Virus record (IMG/VR): IMGVR_UViG_3300032011_000019
Location: 1 to 50,669 of that record
Origin: a virus
Reading direction: 5' to 3' (one strand)
Length of the DNA: 50,669 nucleotides
The notes beneath the pieces are model-generated. The model saw nothing but the letters and a program-made list of their open reading frames with translations. It had not been told where the DNA came from and ran no database searches. Below, piece by piece: positions 35,685 to 44,157 of the stretch. Positions within the stretch are counted from its first letter, which is position 1. Every line of letters begins with the position of its first letter. A program made the position numbers and the translations under genes.

Positions 35685-36587
35685 CTACTTTTTTTCAGTG
35701 AGTCTCCAGTTCTTAAATGACTCCTTAACTTTCTTCTTCTTCTTACCTTTAAATCCTTCATCCACCTCATGTGGAATTGTCTTACCGTCCTTATCCTTCT
35801 CGTGATGCTCTACTACTTCTTTATTCTTATCGTGATTGATCACGTGCTCATGTATGGCTTCATCAAGTATGTTAAGAGTAGGAACAGCTACGTTCTTCTC
35901 TAGTCCATGCTCAAACATTACATCGTAATGTGTTACCTTACCTTCTTCATCCAGAGTATGCATCTCAGTCATACAGTCTCCCTTACCCCACTCAGCATGT
36001 TCTACCTTAGTAGCACAAGCATGTTTAGGCTTCTTAACTTTAGGAGCACCCTCTGTACCCTTAGGTTCAGCGAGTTTCATACCAGGAGCATCACCTCCTC
36101 CTACACCCTTGGCACCAACGCCCTTGACATCTCTGTTACCTAGTTTACCAGGTGACTTGTCAAAACGCCACTCCCTTTTAAGGTCTTTGTGTAGAGCTTC
36201 TACAGCAGACTGAACGTAGTCTACGGATTCATGGTTGTCCATCTTATCTTTTTTGGGGTCGGTTGGTATGATTTGCTTGACCTTTACTGTGCCTTCAGGT
36301 TTCTGTACCTTCTGACCAGGTGTCAAGGACATAACATATTGTCTATAAGCATCAGTACCGATCTCGAATACCTCTTTGATATCCTTGACCCACGTACGAA
36401 ACTTAGTTGCTTCAGCGGTCACACAGATCACATAGTTAACACCACGTCTGATGATCTTACCTACTTGATCTTTTTCAGTGAGTACCCACTCACCTTCTTT
36501 GTATATTTCTTCACGGTAGTATCTGTCCCGCACATCTTGATGCTTGACAGTCTCACGTACCTTTTTAAAATCGCTGAACGACTTCAT
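35685..36587 (-). CDS. Hypothetical 300-residue cyanophage protein
   Basis: N-terminal ~110 residues form a mixed domain (SDFKKVRETVKHQDVRDRYY; GEWVLTEKDQVGKIIRRGVNYVICV resembles an SH3-like strand pair), a Gly/Lys-rich linker (140-190), a second SH3/KOW-like segment (CATKVEHAEWGKGDCMTE) and a Lys/His-rich tail. Two related beta modules (one GEWVLTEKDQVGKI-RRG, one KVEHAEWGKGD) suggest an internal repeat. Late promoter upstream. A structural or nucleic-acid-binding role is possible. Confidence 0.6.
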   Translation of the reverse strand: MKSFSDFKKVRETVKHQDVRDRYYREEIYKEGEWVLTEKDQVGKIIRRGVNYVICVTAEATKFRTWVKDIKEVFEIGTDAYRQYVMSLTPGQKVQKPEGTVKVKQIIPTDPKKDKMDNHESVDYVQSAVEALHKDLKREWRFDKSPGKLGNRDVKGVGAKGVGGGDAPGMKLAEPKGTEGAPKVKKPKHACATKVEHAEWGKGDCMTEMHTLDEEGKVTHYDVMFEHGLEKNVAVPTLNILDEAIHEHVINHDKNKEVVEHHEKDKDGKTIPHEVDEGFKGKKKKKVKESFKNWRLTEKK

Positions 36588-36613
36588 TCAATTACTAATT
36601 TTATGTACAAGTT

Positions 36614-36621
36614 TATTTATA
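36614..36621 (-). promoter_or_regulatory. T4-type late promoter
   Basis: Exact TATAAATA on the minus strand, 27 bp before the start of the 300-residue protein and overlapping the last codons of the nucleotidyltransferase gene. Confidence 0.6.
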
Positions 36622-37165
36622 ACAAATCTCCTAGTTCCTCCATTAACTTCTTGGTGTCAGTGTTGTTTAAAGCTTTTGGTATGCCATCCCTGAATGCTTG
36701 ATAGTCACCCACCTCTGCTGCTCTACGCATCTTAGTCCCAGATATAGCAAAGGTATCGCCATCAGCATCACGTTCTCCAGAGGATATGATATCCAAATTA
36801 CGGAACCTAAACTCCTTACCATTATATCTCTTGATCCATTGCATAGCCTGTACCCTGTCACTACCTACCACAAGCATACAGTCATCATAACCCTGACTCT
36901 GTAACTCTTTCAGTACAGCAGTAGGATCTCTAGGACCACTGCGAATCTGCTTTGCTAGATGTGGGAACATCTTCTGTGCCCAGAATAGTTTCCTCTTAGG
37001 TGGTAGAGGATCGGTACCCTTCTTCTCTGTCTGTGACAGATAGATGTACCAGTCACAGTTACCTGCTTTCTTTTTAACAGCCTCAAAATTTTCCGCGTGA
37101 CCCTTGGTGGGTGGTTGAAACCTACCGAAGGTAAAGTATACGCATTTATAATCTACTATTTCCAT
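36617..37165 (-). CDS. Cytidylyltransferase/NMNAT-like nucleotidyltransferase
   Basis: A 182-residue alpha/beta-phosphodiesterase-superfamily transferase: GRFQPPTKGH (14-23, with the HxGH-like T-K-G-H), GSDRVQAMQW in the middle and ISGTKMR (141-147), the second nucleotide-binding motif. These are the hallmarks of NMN adenylyltransferases and cytidylyltransferases. It may make NAD or a nucleotide-linked cofactor; next to a ligase-like protein, an NAD link is attractive. Overlaps that gene by 10 nt. Confidence 0.8.
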   Translation of the reverse strand: MEIVDYKCVYFTFGRFQPPTKGHAENFEAVKKKAGNCDWYIYLSQTEKKGTDPLPPKRKLFWAQKMFPHLAKQIRSGPRDPTAVLKELQSQGYDDCMLVVGSDRVQAMQWIKRYNGKEFRFRNLDIISSGERDADGDTFAISGTKMRRAAEVGDYQAFRDGIPKALNNTDTKKLMEELGDLL

Positions 37166-38367
37166 TGCTTTGCCAATGTGAAATTAATATAGGAGAACTC
37201 AATTCTATTTACTAACTTGATCATGTCTCCATTGTGATGTAGTACGTAACCCTCTGGTGCTGTTACCTTATAACCTTTATCAGTCATGGCAAAAGTCCTG
37301 AACGATTCAAGTTTATCCAAAGCCTCAATGACTATGGTCTTGTTCTCCTGTATCTTCCTGTAAAGATTAAACATAGCATGAAACTCTTGCTCATTATCCT
37401 CAAGGTACTGTAAACCATCAAACAACTGGTTCCTCCTCTCAGTCTGCTTAGGAATACTCTTCATCTTAGATACTTCTTTGTCCATCTTATCTTTATAGAA
37501 CTTACCAAGACTCTTCAATGCCATCTTAGGATCAGTAATACTACGTGCTGCTTTAATCTCAGCATTAAAGAACTGCTTAAGATAAGATGCTACATTAAAC
37601 TTCTTATCACCAGTAGTACCCATCTGAGATACCAAAGTGTTTAGAAAATTACCAGCCTTCCGACACATCTGATCAATGATCGTAAGGTTAGCCTCAAACT
37701 TCTTAAGTTGAGTTGTCTCCACTGACACATCCATCAAGGGAGTATCATTAAGAACAACAGCAACATTACTAGACGTTTGAAACTGTGATGTAGGTGCCCC
37801 ACCCACTGCTGTCATGGTAGCAAGTTCACTACCAGTATATGAAGTATGAAATACTATACCTATCTTAGCAGCACCAATCTTCTTTCCTATAGGATGGTCA
37901 ACAGGTATACCATAGGTGATAGTGTTTGGTCTAAAGGTATATAATCTCTCACCATCAATTCTCTCTTCCTTTACATCCGTGGTGAATAATAGATCTCCTT
38001 GTACAACAGTAGGTATTTTTAAATCTGGAAAGTATCTTACACAGTATTTTAATTTCTCCACTAAGTCAGGACTACTATCTCCATACATTCTATCAACATC
38101 AGCTTCATCATAACAAACCTTAGGAGAAGTTTTATTGAACACTGACTTAGTGCCAACAAAAAACATTCCATTGACAGGATGCTTACCACATACTACAGCA
38201 GGAGCACCGTCCCATTTAGTCTGCATGTATCCACTACTAGGTTGCTTACCTAACATACGAAGCATCTCTTTCATAGCAGAGACAGACGCTATACAACCAT
38301 CTACTCCGTAGTTAAGCATCTCATCCTCAATATGTTCGAGGTGTTTTAGTTGAGTAATATTTGCCAT
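37156..38367 (-). CDS. RNA/DNA-ligase-fold nucleotidyltransferase-like protein
   Basis: A 403-residue protein carrying the covalent nucleotidyltransferase motifs: motif I K51-W-D-G54 (MQTKWDGAPAVV), motif III-like VVQGDLLF (121-128), motif IV PEGYVL (371-376) and motif V MIKLV with Lys384. Between III and IV is a long helical insertion (about 200-350). The motif order fits an ATP- or NAD-dependent ligase or capping-type enzyme. I recall it only as a domain of unknown function (DUF6267) in cyanophages. It is fused in operon with an NMNAT-like gene and a 496-residue unknown. Confidence 0.65.
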   Translation of the reverse strand: MANITQLKHLEHIEDEMLNYGVDGCIASVSAMKEMLRMLGKQPSSGYMQTKWDGAPAVVCGKHPVNGMFFVGTKSVFNKTSPKVCYDEADVDRMYGDSSPDLVEKLKYCVRYFPDLKIPTVVQGDLLFTTDVKEERIDGERLYTFRPNTITYGIPVDHPIGKKIGAAKIGIVFHTSYTGSELATMTAVGGAPTSQFQTSSNVAVVLNDTPLMDVSVETTQLKKFEANLTIIDQMCRKAGNFLNTLVSQMGTTGDKKFNVASYLKQFFNAEIKAARSITDPKMALKSLGKFYKDKMDKEVSKMKSIPKQTERRNQLFDGLQYLEDNEQEFHAMFNLYRKIQENKTIVIEALDKLESFRTFAMTDKGYKVTAPEGYVLHHNGDMIKLVNRIEFSYINFTLAKQWK

Positions 38368-39857
38368 TATGATGTCTTTAAGAATGGTGCTGAGTCTCTG
38401 GACTGAGAGGTAGCATACAAATGAATCAACTGTGCTGCCTCATTTGCTTGAGCATTAGTACCTGATTCCAATACATCGACCACCTTGAGACCAAGATACT
38501 TTGAGAAGATCCACTGTCCTTTATTTGATGTCTTCAACCTATTACGTTCAACCAAATCAGCATCAATCGTTGGTGCTGTAAACTTAGAAGTCTTCTTAGG
38601 ATTATTACTCCCATCAATAATGTTCTGATGTTTCAAAGATAATTTTAACACCTTACCATTAAGGTTACCATTCCTAGATTCAGATTTGATACCACTAAGA
38701 TTAGTATAAAGAGGTTTGCCATACACCTGATCTATAATCATATCATAAACTCCACCACCAATCTTACCATGCTTTGCTGCTGTACCTATGACTTCACCCT
38801 GCCATGTTAAAGGATCTCCACCAGAAGTATCACGAAACTGTATCTCCAAAGATACACCCTTGGTATACATCCATACATCCAATGCGTCATAGCTCTTAGC
38901 ATATATCTTATCGTATGTTGCTACTGGTCTTGCCGAGGTGTAGTTAATTGCAGTTAAGTGTGCTTCATTACCCTCTACTGCTTTCAAAGATATCCCATAC
39001 AATTGTTGAGCATCCATACACTCCTTCAACCACCTATTTAATCCAGCAAAGGTACGATGCTGAGTTATATGTTCCTCCTTAAGAGTACACCGACATGCCC
39101 ATATATCTGCGGGTGTCCACTTGTTTAAGTTAGCGAAAGGCTTCCTTTTTACACCAGTCTCAGGTTCTATGTGATCACCATTAATAACCTTAAACTGATC
39201 GTCCATCCATTTAACTAGACCTTCACCTCTATACCAATTATAAGCATTCTTCTCTCCAAACTCTTCGTACAATGCATTAGCAGTCTTAGCACATGAATCT
39301 ATCCAGTCAGGTAGGTCTTCCAGATGTTGCTTTATATCACTTAACTTACTCTTTGTGAACACACGATCTTTAACTCTATTAAACTGCCTATCAGATGGCA
39401 TACCTTCACCACCCTCTGTCTCTAATGACTTCTTCATACTAAACCTAACAGCACAGAACCATGCTGCGGCACTCTCTTCCAAAGCTGTATTAGCACTACC
39501 ACCACCTGAACCAGAACTACCACCACCAAAATCAGATGTCTTCATTATCTTGGTCAAAGCAATTTCTTCAGTATCCCCATCCTTGATTAACTTAAAAGGT
39601 TTCTTTCCCTTCGTCTTCAATGCTTCTTTAAGTGCTATATGTTGTGGTTCATCACTACCAACAACGTCAGATGCTGCTCTAAGTAAGTCCTCTATTCCAT
39701 CTTGATTATATTGTATAGCATACTTACCACCCACTACATCTATAGGAGTTCCCTTTTCTATGACATGAAGAAGTACACCAGCCCTTGACTTGTAAGGATA
39801 CTTACTTAATTTATTTTCTTTAGAGATATCAACATATCCTAGTTTGCCAGCTGCCAT
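38367..39857 (-). CDS. Large unknown protein with Gly/Ser linker (496 aa)
   Basis: N-terminal domain of ~105 residues, a flexible linker GGGSSGSGGGS (111-121), then a large alpha/beta domain with CRCTLKEEHITQHRTFAGLN, LEIQFRDTSGGDPLTWQGEV and KVLKLSLKHQN near the C-terminus. The QFRD...WQGEV...KLSLK order might fit a PD-(D/E)XK nuclease core, but this is weak. The 1-nt overlap with the ligase-like gene suggests a joint function. Not recognised. Confidence 0.65.
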   Translation of the reverse strand: MAAGKLGYVDISKENKLSKYPYKSRAGVLLHVIEKGTPIDVVGGKYAIQYNQDGIEDLLRAASDVVGSDEPQHIALKEALKTKGKKPFKLIKDGDTEEIALTKIMKTSDFGGGSSGSGGGSANTALEESAAAWFCAVRFSMKKSLETEGGEGMPSDRQFNRVKDRVFTKSKLSDIKQHLEDLPDWIDSCAKTANALYEEFGEKNAYNWYRGEGLVKWMDDQFKVINGDHIEPETGVKRKPFANLNKWTPADIWACRCTLKEEHITQHRTFAGLNRWLKECMDAQQLYGISLKAVEGNEAHLTAINYTSARPVATYDKIYAKSYDALDVWMYTKGVSLEIQFRDTSGGDPLTWQGEVIGTAAKHGKIGGGVYDMIIDQVYGKPLYTNLSGIKSESRNGNLNGKVLKLSLKHQNIIDGSNNPKKTSKFTAPTIDADLVERNRLKTSNKGQWIFSKYLGLKVVDVLESGTNAQANEAAQLIHLYATSQSRDSAPFLKTS

Positions 39858-40444
39858 TAGAATTGTTTCCAGTACTTCGGATGAGTAAGTCCTCCCTCTC
39901 TATTTAGATCTGGATTAGTGAGGAGCACATCACCTGCTAAACTCATACGAGGACCAGTATTAAAGGTGTGATGATGTAGTTTACTAGGAAATATAAAGAG
40001 ATCTCCTGGCTCTGTTGGTTCAGCCCATACTGTTGTGTTATTAAATGTCTTCTCAAGGTCAGCAAATGCCTGAGGGAACCATTCATTAGGTGCGTCTGCC
40101 TGGAAATGAAGTGGATCCTGTGTCTCCACATAATATATCCATGAGATATGAGCAGGGTCATGACAGTGGTCAGGTACTGACCTCTCTTCATCAGTGACAG
40201 CGTACCATGTCTTCATAAAATGAACATCATAGAAACAATTCATAGAGTCCATGTACTCTACTATATGATCATTAACCTCACAAAAGAAACTGGCAAGTTG
40301 AGGGTCTTGGTGTACTAACACCTTACCATCTAACTCACCAGTCAATCCTTGATTAAATCTATGATGTTCCCACCTCCTACTAATCCACCTAACATATTCA
40401 GGTAAAGAATGCTTGTAGATAGAGGTTGGAAATATATTAATCAT
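39857..40444 (-). CDS. TIGR02466-like Fe(II)/2OG oxygenase
   Basis: A 195-residue enzyme starting INIFPTSIYKHSLPEY, the usual beginning of this family ([17 protein letters not shown]). PDHCHDPAHISWIYYV supplies H93, H95 and D96, GDLFIFPSKLHHHTFN the distal His, and PRMSLAGDVLL the Arg strand. Close to the gene at 42.5-43.1 kb. Overlaps neighbours by 1 and 8 nt. Substrate unknown. Confidence 0.8.
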   Translation of the reverse strand: MINIFPTSIYKHSLPEYVRWISRRWEHHRFNQGLTGELDGKVLVHQDPQLASFFCEVNDHIVEYMDSMNCFYDVHFMKTWYAVTDEERSVPDHCHDPAHISWIYYVETQDPLHFQADAPNEWFPQAFADLEKTFNNTTVWAEPTEPGDLFIFPSKLHHHTFNTGPRMSLAGDVLLTNPDLNREGGLTHPKYWKQF

Positions 40445-40607
40445 GTATTATAAGACTAGGGTTATCTCCTAGTCTACTCTTGTTGTATATAATTATCCTA
40501 TCGTTATTATAATCTGCTGTAAATTCTAACTCATCGTCAGGCGGCCACATCAACTCCTCATATAGAGCATTGAGTTTCGCCATGTCCTCGTAGAGATCAC
40601 TTGTCAT
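40437..40607 (-). CDS. 56-residue hypothetical protein
   Basis: Starts MTSDLYEDMAKLNALYEELM, then PPDDELEFTADY and a short strand pair. I use the ATG near the mazG stop; a longer in-frame start (40649) overlaps mazG by 53 nt. I recall this DLYEDMAKLNALYEEL pattern from other cyanophages. Function unknown. Confidence 0.6.
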   Translation of the reverse strand: MTSDLYEDMAKLNALYEELMWPPDDELEFTADYNNDRIIIYNKSRLGDNPSLIIHD

Positions 40608-41001
40608 CTGGTTGACGATTCTCCGAATAATATATGTCGAATGAACCACCAGGATATCTCTTCTCTAACTTCTTAATATTCATCTCGATGACCTCATCAA
40701 ATGATACGTCTAATGCCTGGGTAGCCTGTGAAACATACCACATAATATCACCCAACTCAATAAGCAGATGCTCTCTGTTTGCGTCGTCCCAAGGTTTGCC
40801 TTGAAACACCATCTTCTTAACGATCTCAAGAAACTCGCCAGACTCAGCAGCAAGCCCAACACCAGCAGTGGTAAGACGTTCAATATTGGCACCCTCTCTG
40901 TCAAGCTCAACCAAACGGTCAGCAAGAGCGACAAAATCCTTAGAACTATCGCTTGTGACAGCATCCACGAAATGAGAGTACCTATCAAAATCTACAGCCA
41001 T
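40597..41001 (-). CDS. mazG: MazG-like nucleotide pyrophosphohydrolase
   Basis: A 134-residue all-helical MazG. The metal site AAESGEFLEIVKKM (ExxE) and LIELGDIMWYVSQ (ExxD) are intact. Phage MazG hydrolyses dNTPs (notably dGTP and dCTP) and was first thought to lower (p)ppGpp; it fits the nucleotide recycling theme. Slightly short for host MazG but typical for cyanophages. Confidence 0.92.
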   Translation of the reverse strand: MAVDFDRYSHFVDAVTSDSSKDFVALADRLVELDREGANIERLTTAGVGLAAESGEFLEIVKKMVFQGKPWDDANREHLLIELGDIMWYVSQATQALDVSFDEVIEMNIKKLEKRYPGGSFDIYYSENRQPDDK

Positions 41002-41027
41002 AATTTTTAATTCCTATAAAATATATT

Positions 41028-41228
41028 TTACACCTTACGGCGCATAGTTGTCAAGTGTTCTAACACTTCTTCACGAACCCAGAGGAGTTCATTGAAACAG
41101 CCTTGGTTGTGAGCACAACCTCTAAGTTGACTGTCTGGTCTTTGTACGGACTCGATGAAGATGTCGAGTGCTCTATTCCATTTAGTATCCTGACACTCAT
41201 GAGTGTCTACACTACCTTGATCATGCAT
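41028..41228 (-). CDS. Hypothetical 66-residue protein
   Basis: Polar and helical, with three Cys (HECQDTKW, GCAHNQGC) and a basic C-terminus. The ATG overlaps the gp41 stop by one base. No recognised family; the Cys/His-rich region could bind metal. Sits between the helicase and mazG. Confidence 0.55.
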   Translation of the reverse strand: MHDQGSVDTHECQDTKWNRALDIFIESVQRPDSQLRGCAHNQGCFNELLWVREEVLEHLTTMRRKV

Positions 41229-42589
41229 TAGAATGTAAAGTCTCCAAACTTATGTTTCTTTTCCACACTAACTACTTCTTGTCCAGAATCCATAATATTA
41301 TTCTGGGCTGATTGTTCTACATCATACAGCCTCATCTTAGATCTGTCAATACCTATCACAAATCTCTTGTTGAGTGTGGGGTCATAGTATCTATTCTTCA
41401 ACTGCTTGACCATTATTTGATTCTGGGCTTCCAACTCCTCAGTAGATATGAGAGCGAACATAAGGTCAGCAGTAGCAGGGAGTCCGAAAGACTCTGACGT
41501 GTCAGTAAGGTCAACATCGCTAGAACCGAAACCAGCACGAGTAGTTTGAGTAGCACTGACAATCGGTACATTAAATTCAACGGCAAGTCCTCTCAATTCT
41601 TCTGCTATACTTTTAACCATAGTGTATGAGTTTACACCTGAGTTACCTCTGAACCTCTGAGAGGCACATATATTCAAGTAGTCTATGAATATTATATCTG
41701 GTCTGAAATTCTTCTTTAGTGCTAGGTCATTTAAGAGTGCTCGAAAGTGACCCGCATGTGCTGAAGCAGTCGGGTATTCTTTTACTATCAACTTACCTTG
41801 TGTCTTCTGAGAGAGGTTAGTGATCCTCGTCTCAAACATTTGCTTAGGTAACTGTGCTAGTTGTTGGATGTCGATGTTGAGGAGGTTTGCATCAACTCGT
41901 TCAGCAATGCGCTCTTCCGCCATTTCCATTGTAATGTATAGAACGTTCCGTCCTTGCAACAACACGGAGCTAGCGACGTGGCACATGAATAAGCTTTTTC
42001 CGACACCCGTACCAGCAAGCGCGATGTTAAGAGTCTTATTAGGTAAGCCACCTTTGGTAATTTTGTTAAAAAATTCGATATCGAAGGGTACCTTCGACTC
42101 GACCTTGTGATAACTCTCATACCTTTCTTCATAATCGTCAATGTAATCGTGGCCAATGTGATTATCAAACGACACACCAAGTGCCTCCGATAGGATACTA
42201 GGTATCGCATCGGGGGTTTTCTTTTCATCAGAACCATCGGCAATCTTAATACTCTCCATGAGAGCAAGATAGATCGCACGTTCCTGGCACCACTTTTCAG
42301 TAGTGTCAAGGAGCCAATCTAACTCGGTTGCCTCCTTGTCTAAGGATTGAATGCTTGTAGTAATCTGCTTGAACTGATCATCACTAAGTGTAGAGATTTG
42401 CCCTACTTCAATGGTAAGAGCTTCAACTGTAGGAACAGCAGAATACTTTACGAAGTATTTATTAATGAGATCAAACAGAACTCTGTCTGTAAAGTCCTGG
42501 AAATACTCTTGCTTTACGAATGGAAGTACCCTTCTAGGATACTCCTCCGTCAACAATAAGTTTTTCAGGATCAAACTCTCCACCTTCAT
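41228..42589 (-). CDS. 41: gp41-like replicative helicase
   Basis: A 453-residue DnaB-family helicase, T4 gp41 type. Walker A GTGVGKS at 193-199, Walker B IIFIDYLN, and a SATQTTRAG segment (arginine-finger region) are present; the N-terminal ~170 residues are the helical collar domain. It unwinds DNA with gp61 primase (29-30 kb) and is loaded by gp59 (0.6-1.1 kb). The first 56 nt overlap the upstream oxygenase gene. Confidence 0.95.
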   Translation of the reverse strand: MKVESLILKNLLLTEEYPRRVLPFVKQEYFQDFTDRVLFDLINKYFVKYSAVPTVEALTIEVGQISTLSDDQFKQITTSIQSLDKEATELDWLLDTTEKWCQERAIYLALMESIKIADGSDEKKTPDAIPSILSEALGVSFDNHIGHDYIDDYEERYESYHKVESKVPFDIEFFNKITKGGLPNKTLNIALAGTGVGKSLFMCHVASSVLLQGRNVLYITMEMAEERIAERVDANLLNIDIQQLAQLPKQMFETRITNLSQKTQGKLIVKEYPTASAHAGHFRALLNDLALKKNFRPDIIFIDYLNICASQRFRGNSGVNSYTMVKSIAEELRGLAVEFNVPIVSATQTTRAGFGSSDVDLTDTSESFGLPATADLMFALISTEELEAQNQIMVKQLKNRYYDPTLNKRFVIGIDRSKMRLYDVEQSAQNNIMDSGQEVVSVEKKHKFGDFTF

Positions 42590-43145
42590 AGACTTCCTCG
42601 GTGATCAAAAAATTAAATGATATAGTAGACCTCAGTTTAGAGGACTTGTTCATGGGAGCAGAGTGCTCTAACCATGCGGGGAAGATAATTAAATCACCTT
42701 CAGTTACCCAAGGTATTATAGTATTCTGTTCTTCACCTTGGCAAGCCAATAATGTCTCGTTAGGGTGATAGAACTGAGTACCCTTGTGTTCATTGGGATC
42801 AAAGTGTACATAATATACACCAGACCACTGACCAGGAGCATGTATATGCTTATCCTGCCAGTTGGTACGATCATAACAGTTCATCCAGAGGTCAGTGAGT
42901 AAAAGATTACCAGGTATTCTTGCCTCATCTTGGAACTCATCAAAGACATGACCAAACTCCTCCATACATTCTACAATAGGAAACATCTTAGTGCCAAATG
43001 TAGTAAAGAGATTGCAGTTCCACCCTTCAGGTGTACTGGTCTCTAGTTTGTGTTCCTCATAATACTGTTCAACCCTCTCCTTAATAGGAGCATGATCTTC
43101 TATATGATATCTGAATATCTTAGTAGGAAATATATCAACCTTCAC
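42534..43145 (-). CDS. TIGR02466-like Fe(II)/2OG oxygenase (GTG start)
   Basis: A 203-residue oxygenase ([13 protein letters not shown] start): [18 protein letters not shown] with H100 and H102, [17 protein letters not shown] with the distal His, and RSTISFNF with Arg. I set the start at the GTG at 43145 because a consensus GGAGG lies 5 nt before it and the family homology begins there; no ATG fits. It overlaps UvsX by 11 nt. Substrate unknown. Confidence 0.8.
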   Translation of the reverse strand: MKVDIFPTKIFRYHIEDHAPIKERVEQYYEEHKLETSTPEGWNCNLFTTFGTKMFPIVECMEEFGHVFDEFQDEARIPGNLLLTDLWMNCYDRTNWQDKHIHAPGQWSGVYYVHFDPNEHKGTQFYHPNETLLACQGEEQNTIIPWVTEGDLIIFPAWLEHSAPMNKSSKLRSTISFNFLITEEVYEGGEFDPEKLIVDGGVS

Positions 43146-44157
43146 CGTGACCTCCGTATCTAAATTCCTCACCAGCAGCCCAGTCTAACTTCTCCATCAC
43201 TTCGGACGTGAAGTATTTTTCGGGATCTTTAAGCATAGCAGAAGGATAAACGGAGCTATCGCCGACAACAATGCGGTTGCCTTTACGAGTGAAAACTCCG
43301 TACTTCTCACCAAGTTCCAAGAGTCCATAGTATTTGTCAAGTCCTCGCTTGTCATAAAATAAACGAATAGAAACTTGAGCATTCTCTTTAGACAATCGTG
43401 ACTTAGCAGTCTTAGCTTTAATAATGTTGCCTACCACTTCCTTACCATCCTTCTCCTTAGACTTGGATAAGTATATTATAGTAGAAGCAGCGTACTTAAG
43501 TCCACTACCACCGCCCATTTCTTTGGTTGGCACATAGGCACCGACCACATCATATGTATGGTTAGTTACCAGCATAGGGACATTTGCTTTACCTAACTTC
43601 AAGGTGAGTACTCGGAAGATCGCTTTGACCACCTGTGCTCTAGTCATATCCCTAGTGTCCTTACCCTCTGCTGAGTCTGCTAGTTCCTTAGAGGTGGACA
43701 ACATACCCAGAGAATCTAAAACAAACATTAAGGGTTGTCTCTTCTCTTTGGGTTGTTCTAAATATTTGTCTAAGATTTGTATTGCTTGTGTTCTAAACTC
43801 CTGTACTGTAGTCACAGGTACTAGGATCATCCTACTGGTATCAACCTCACGTTCCTCCATCATCTGTTTAGAGATGGCAGACTCTGACTCGAAGTATACT
43901 ACTCCAGCATTCTTATTCTGCTTAAGGAAGTTCTCAACTATTCCAAGACAGAAGAAGGTCTTTCCTGTAGAGGATTCACCAGCGATGGCGGTAATTTTAT
44001 TGGCAGGGATACCACTGTTAATAGACCCACTAACAAGAGCGTTAAAAATATAACTCCCAGTATCCACATACCCTCCGATGTCTCCGACTGATCCGTCTGA
44101 GAGGAGTCCTGCGTAGTCGTTACCTATTTCTTTAACGACATCCTTTAAAAAACTCAT
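43135..44157 (-). CDS. uvsX: UvsX-like RecA recombinase
   Basis: A 340-residue RecA/RAD51-type recombinase. Walker A GESSTGKT at 60-67 and Walker B VLDSLGML; loop segments [10 protein letters not shown] and [12 protein letters not shown] follow in the RecA order. It forms filaments with UvsY for strand exchange, recombination-dependent replication and repair. The gene overlaps gp43 by 4 nt. Confidence 0.95.
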   Translation of the reverse strand: MSFLKDVVKEIGNDYAGLLSDGSVGDIGGYVDTGSYIFNALVSGSINSGIPANKITAIAGESSTGKTFFCLGIVENFLKQNKNAGVVYFESESAISKQMMEEREVDTSRMILVPVTTVQEFRTQAIQILDKYLEQPKEKRQPLMFVLDSLGMLSTSKELADSAEGKDTRDMTRAQVVKAIFRVLTLKLGKANVPMLVTNHTYDVVGAYVPTKEMGGGSGLKYAASTIIYLSKSKEKDGKEVVGNIIKAKTAKSRLSKENAQVSIRLFYDKRGLDKYYGLLELGEKYGVFTRKGNRIVVGDSSVYPSAMLKDPEKYFTSEVMEKLDWAAGEEFRYGGHGEG

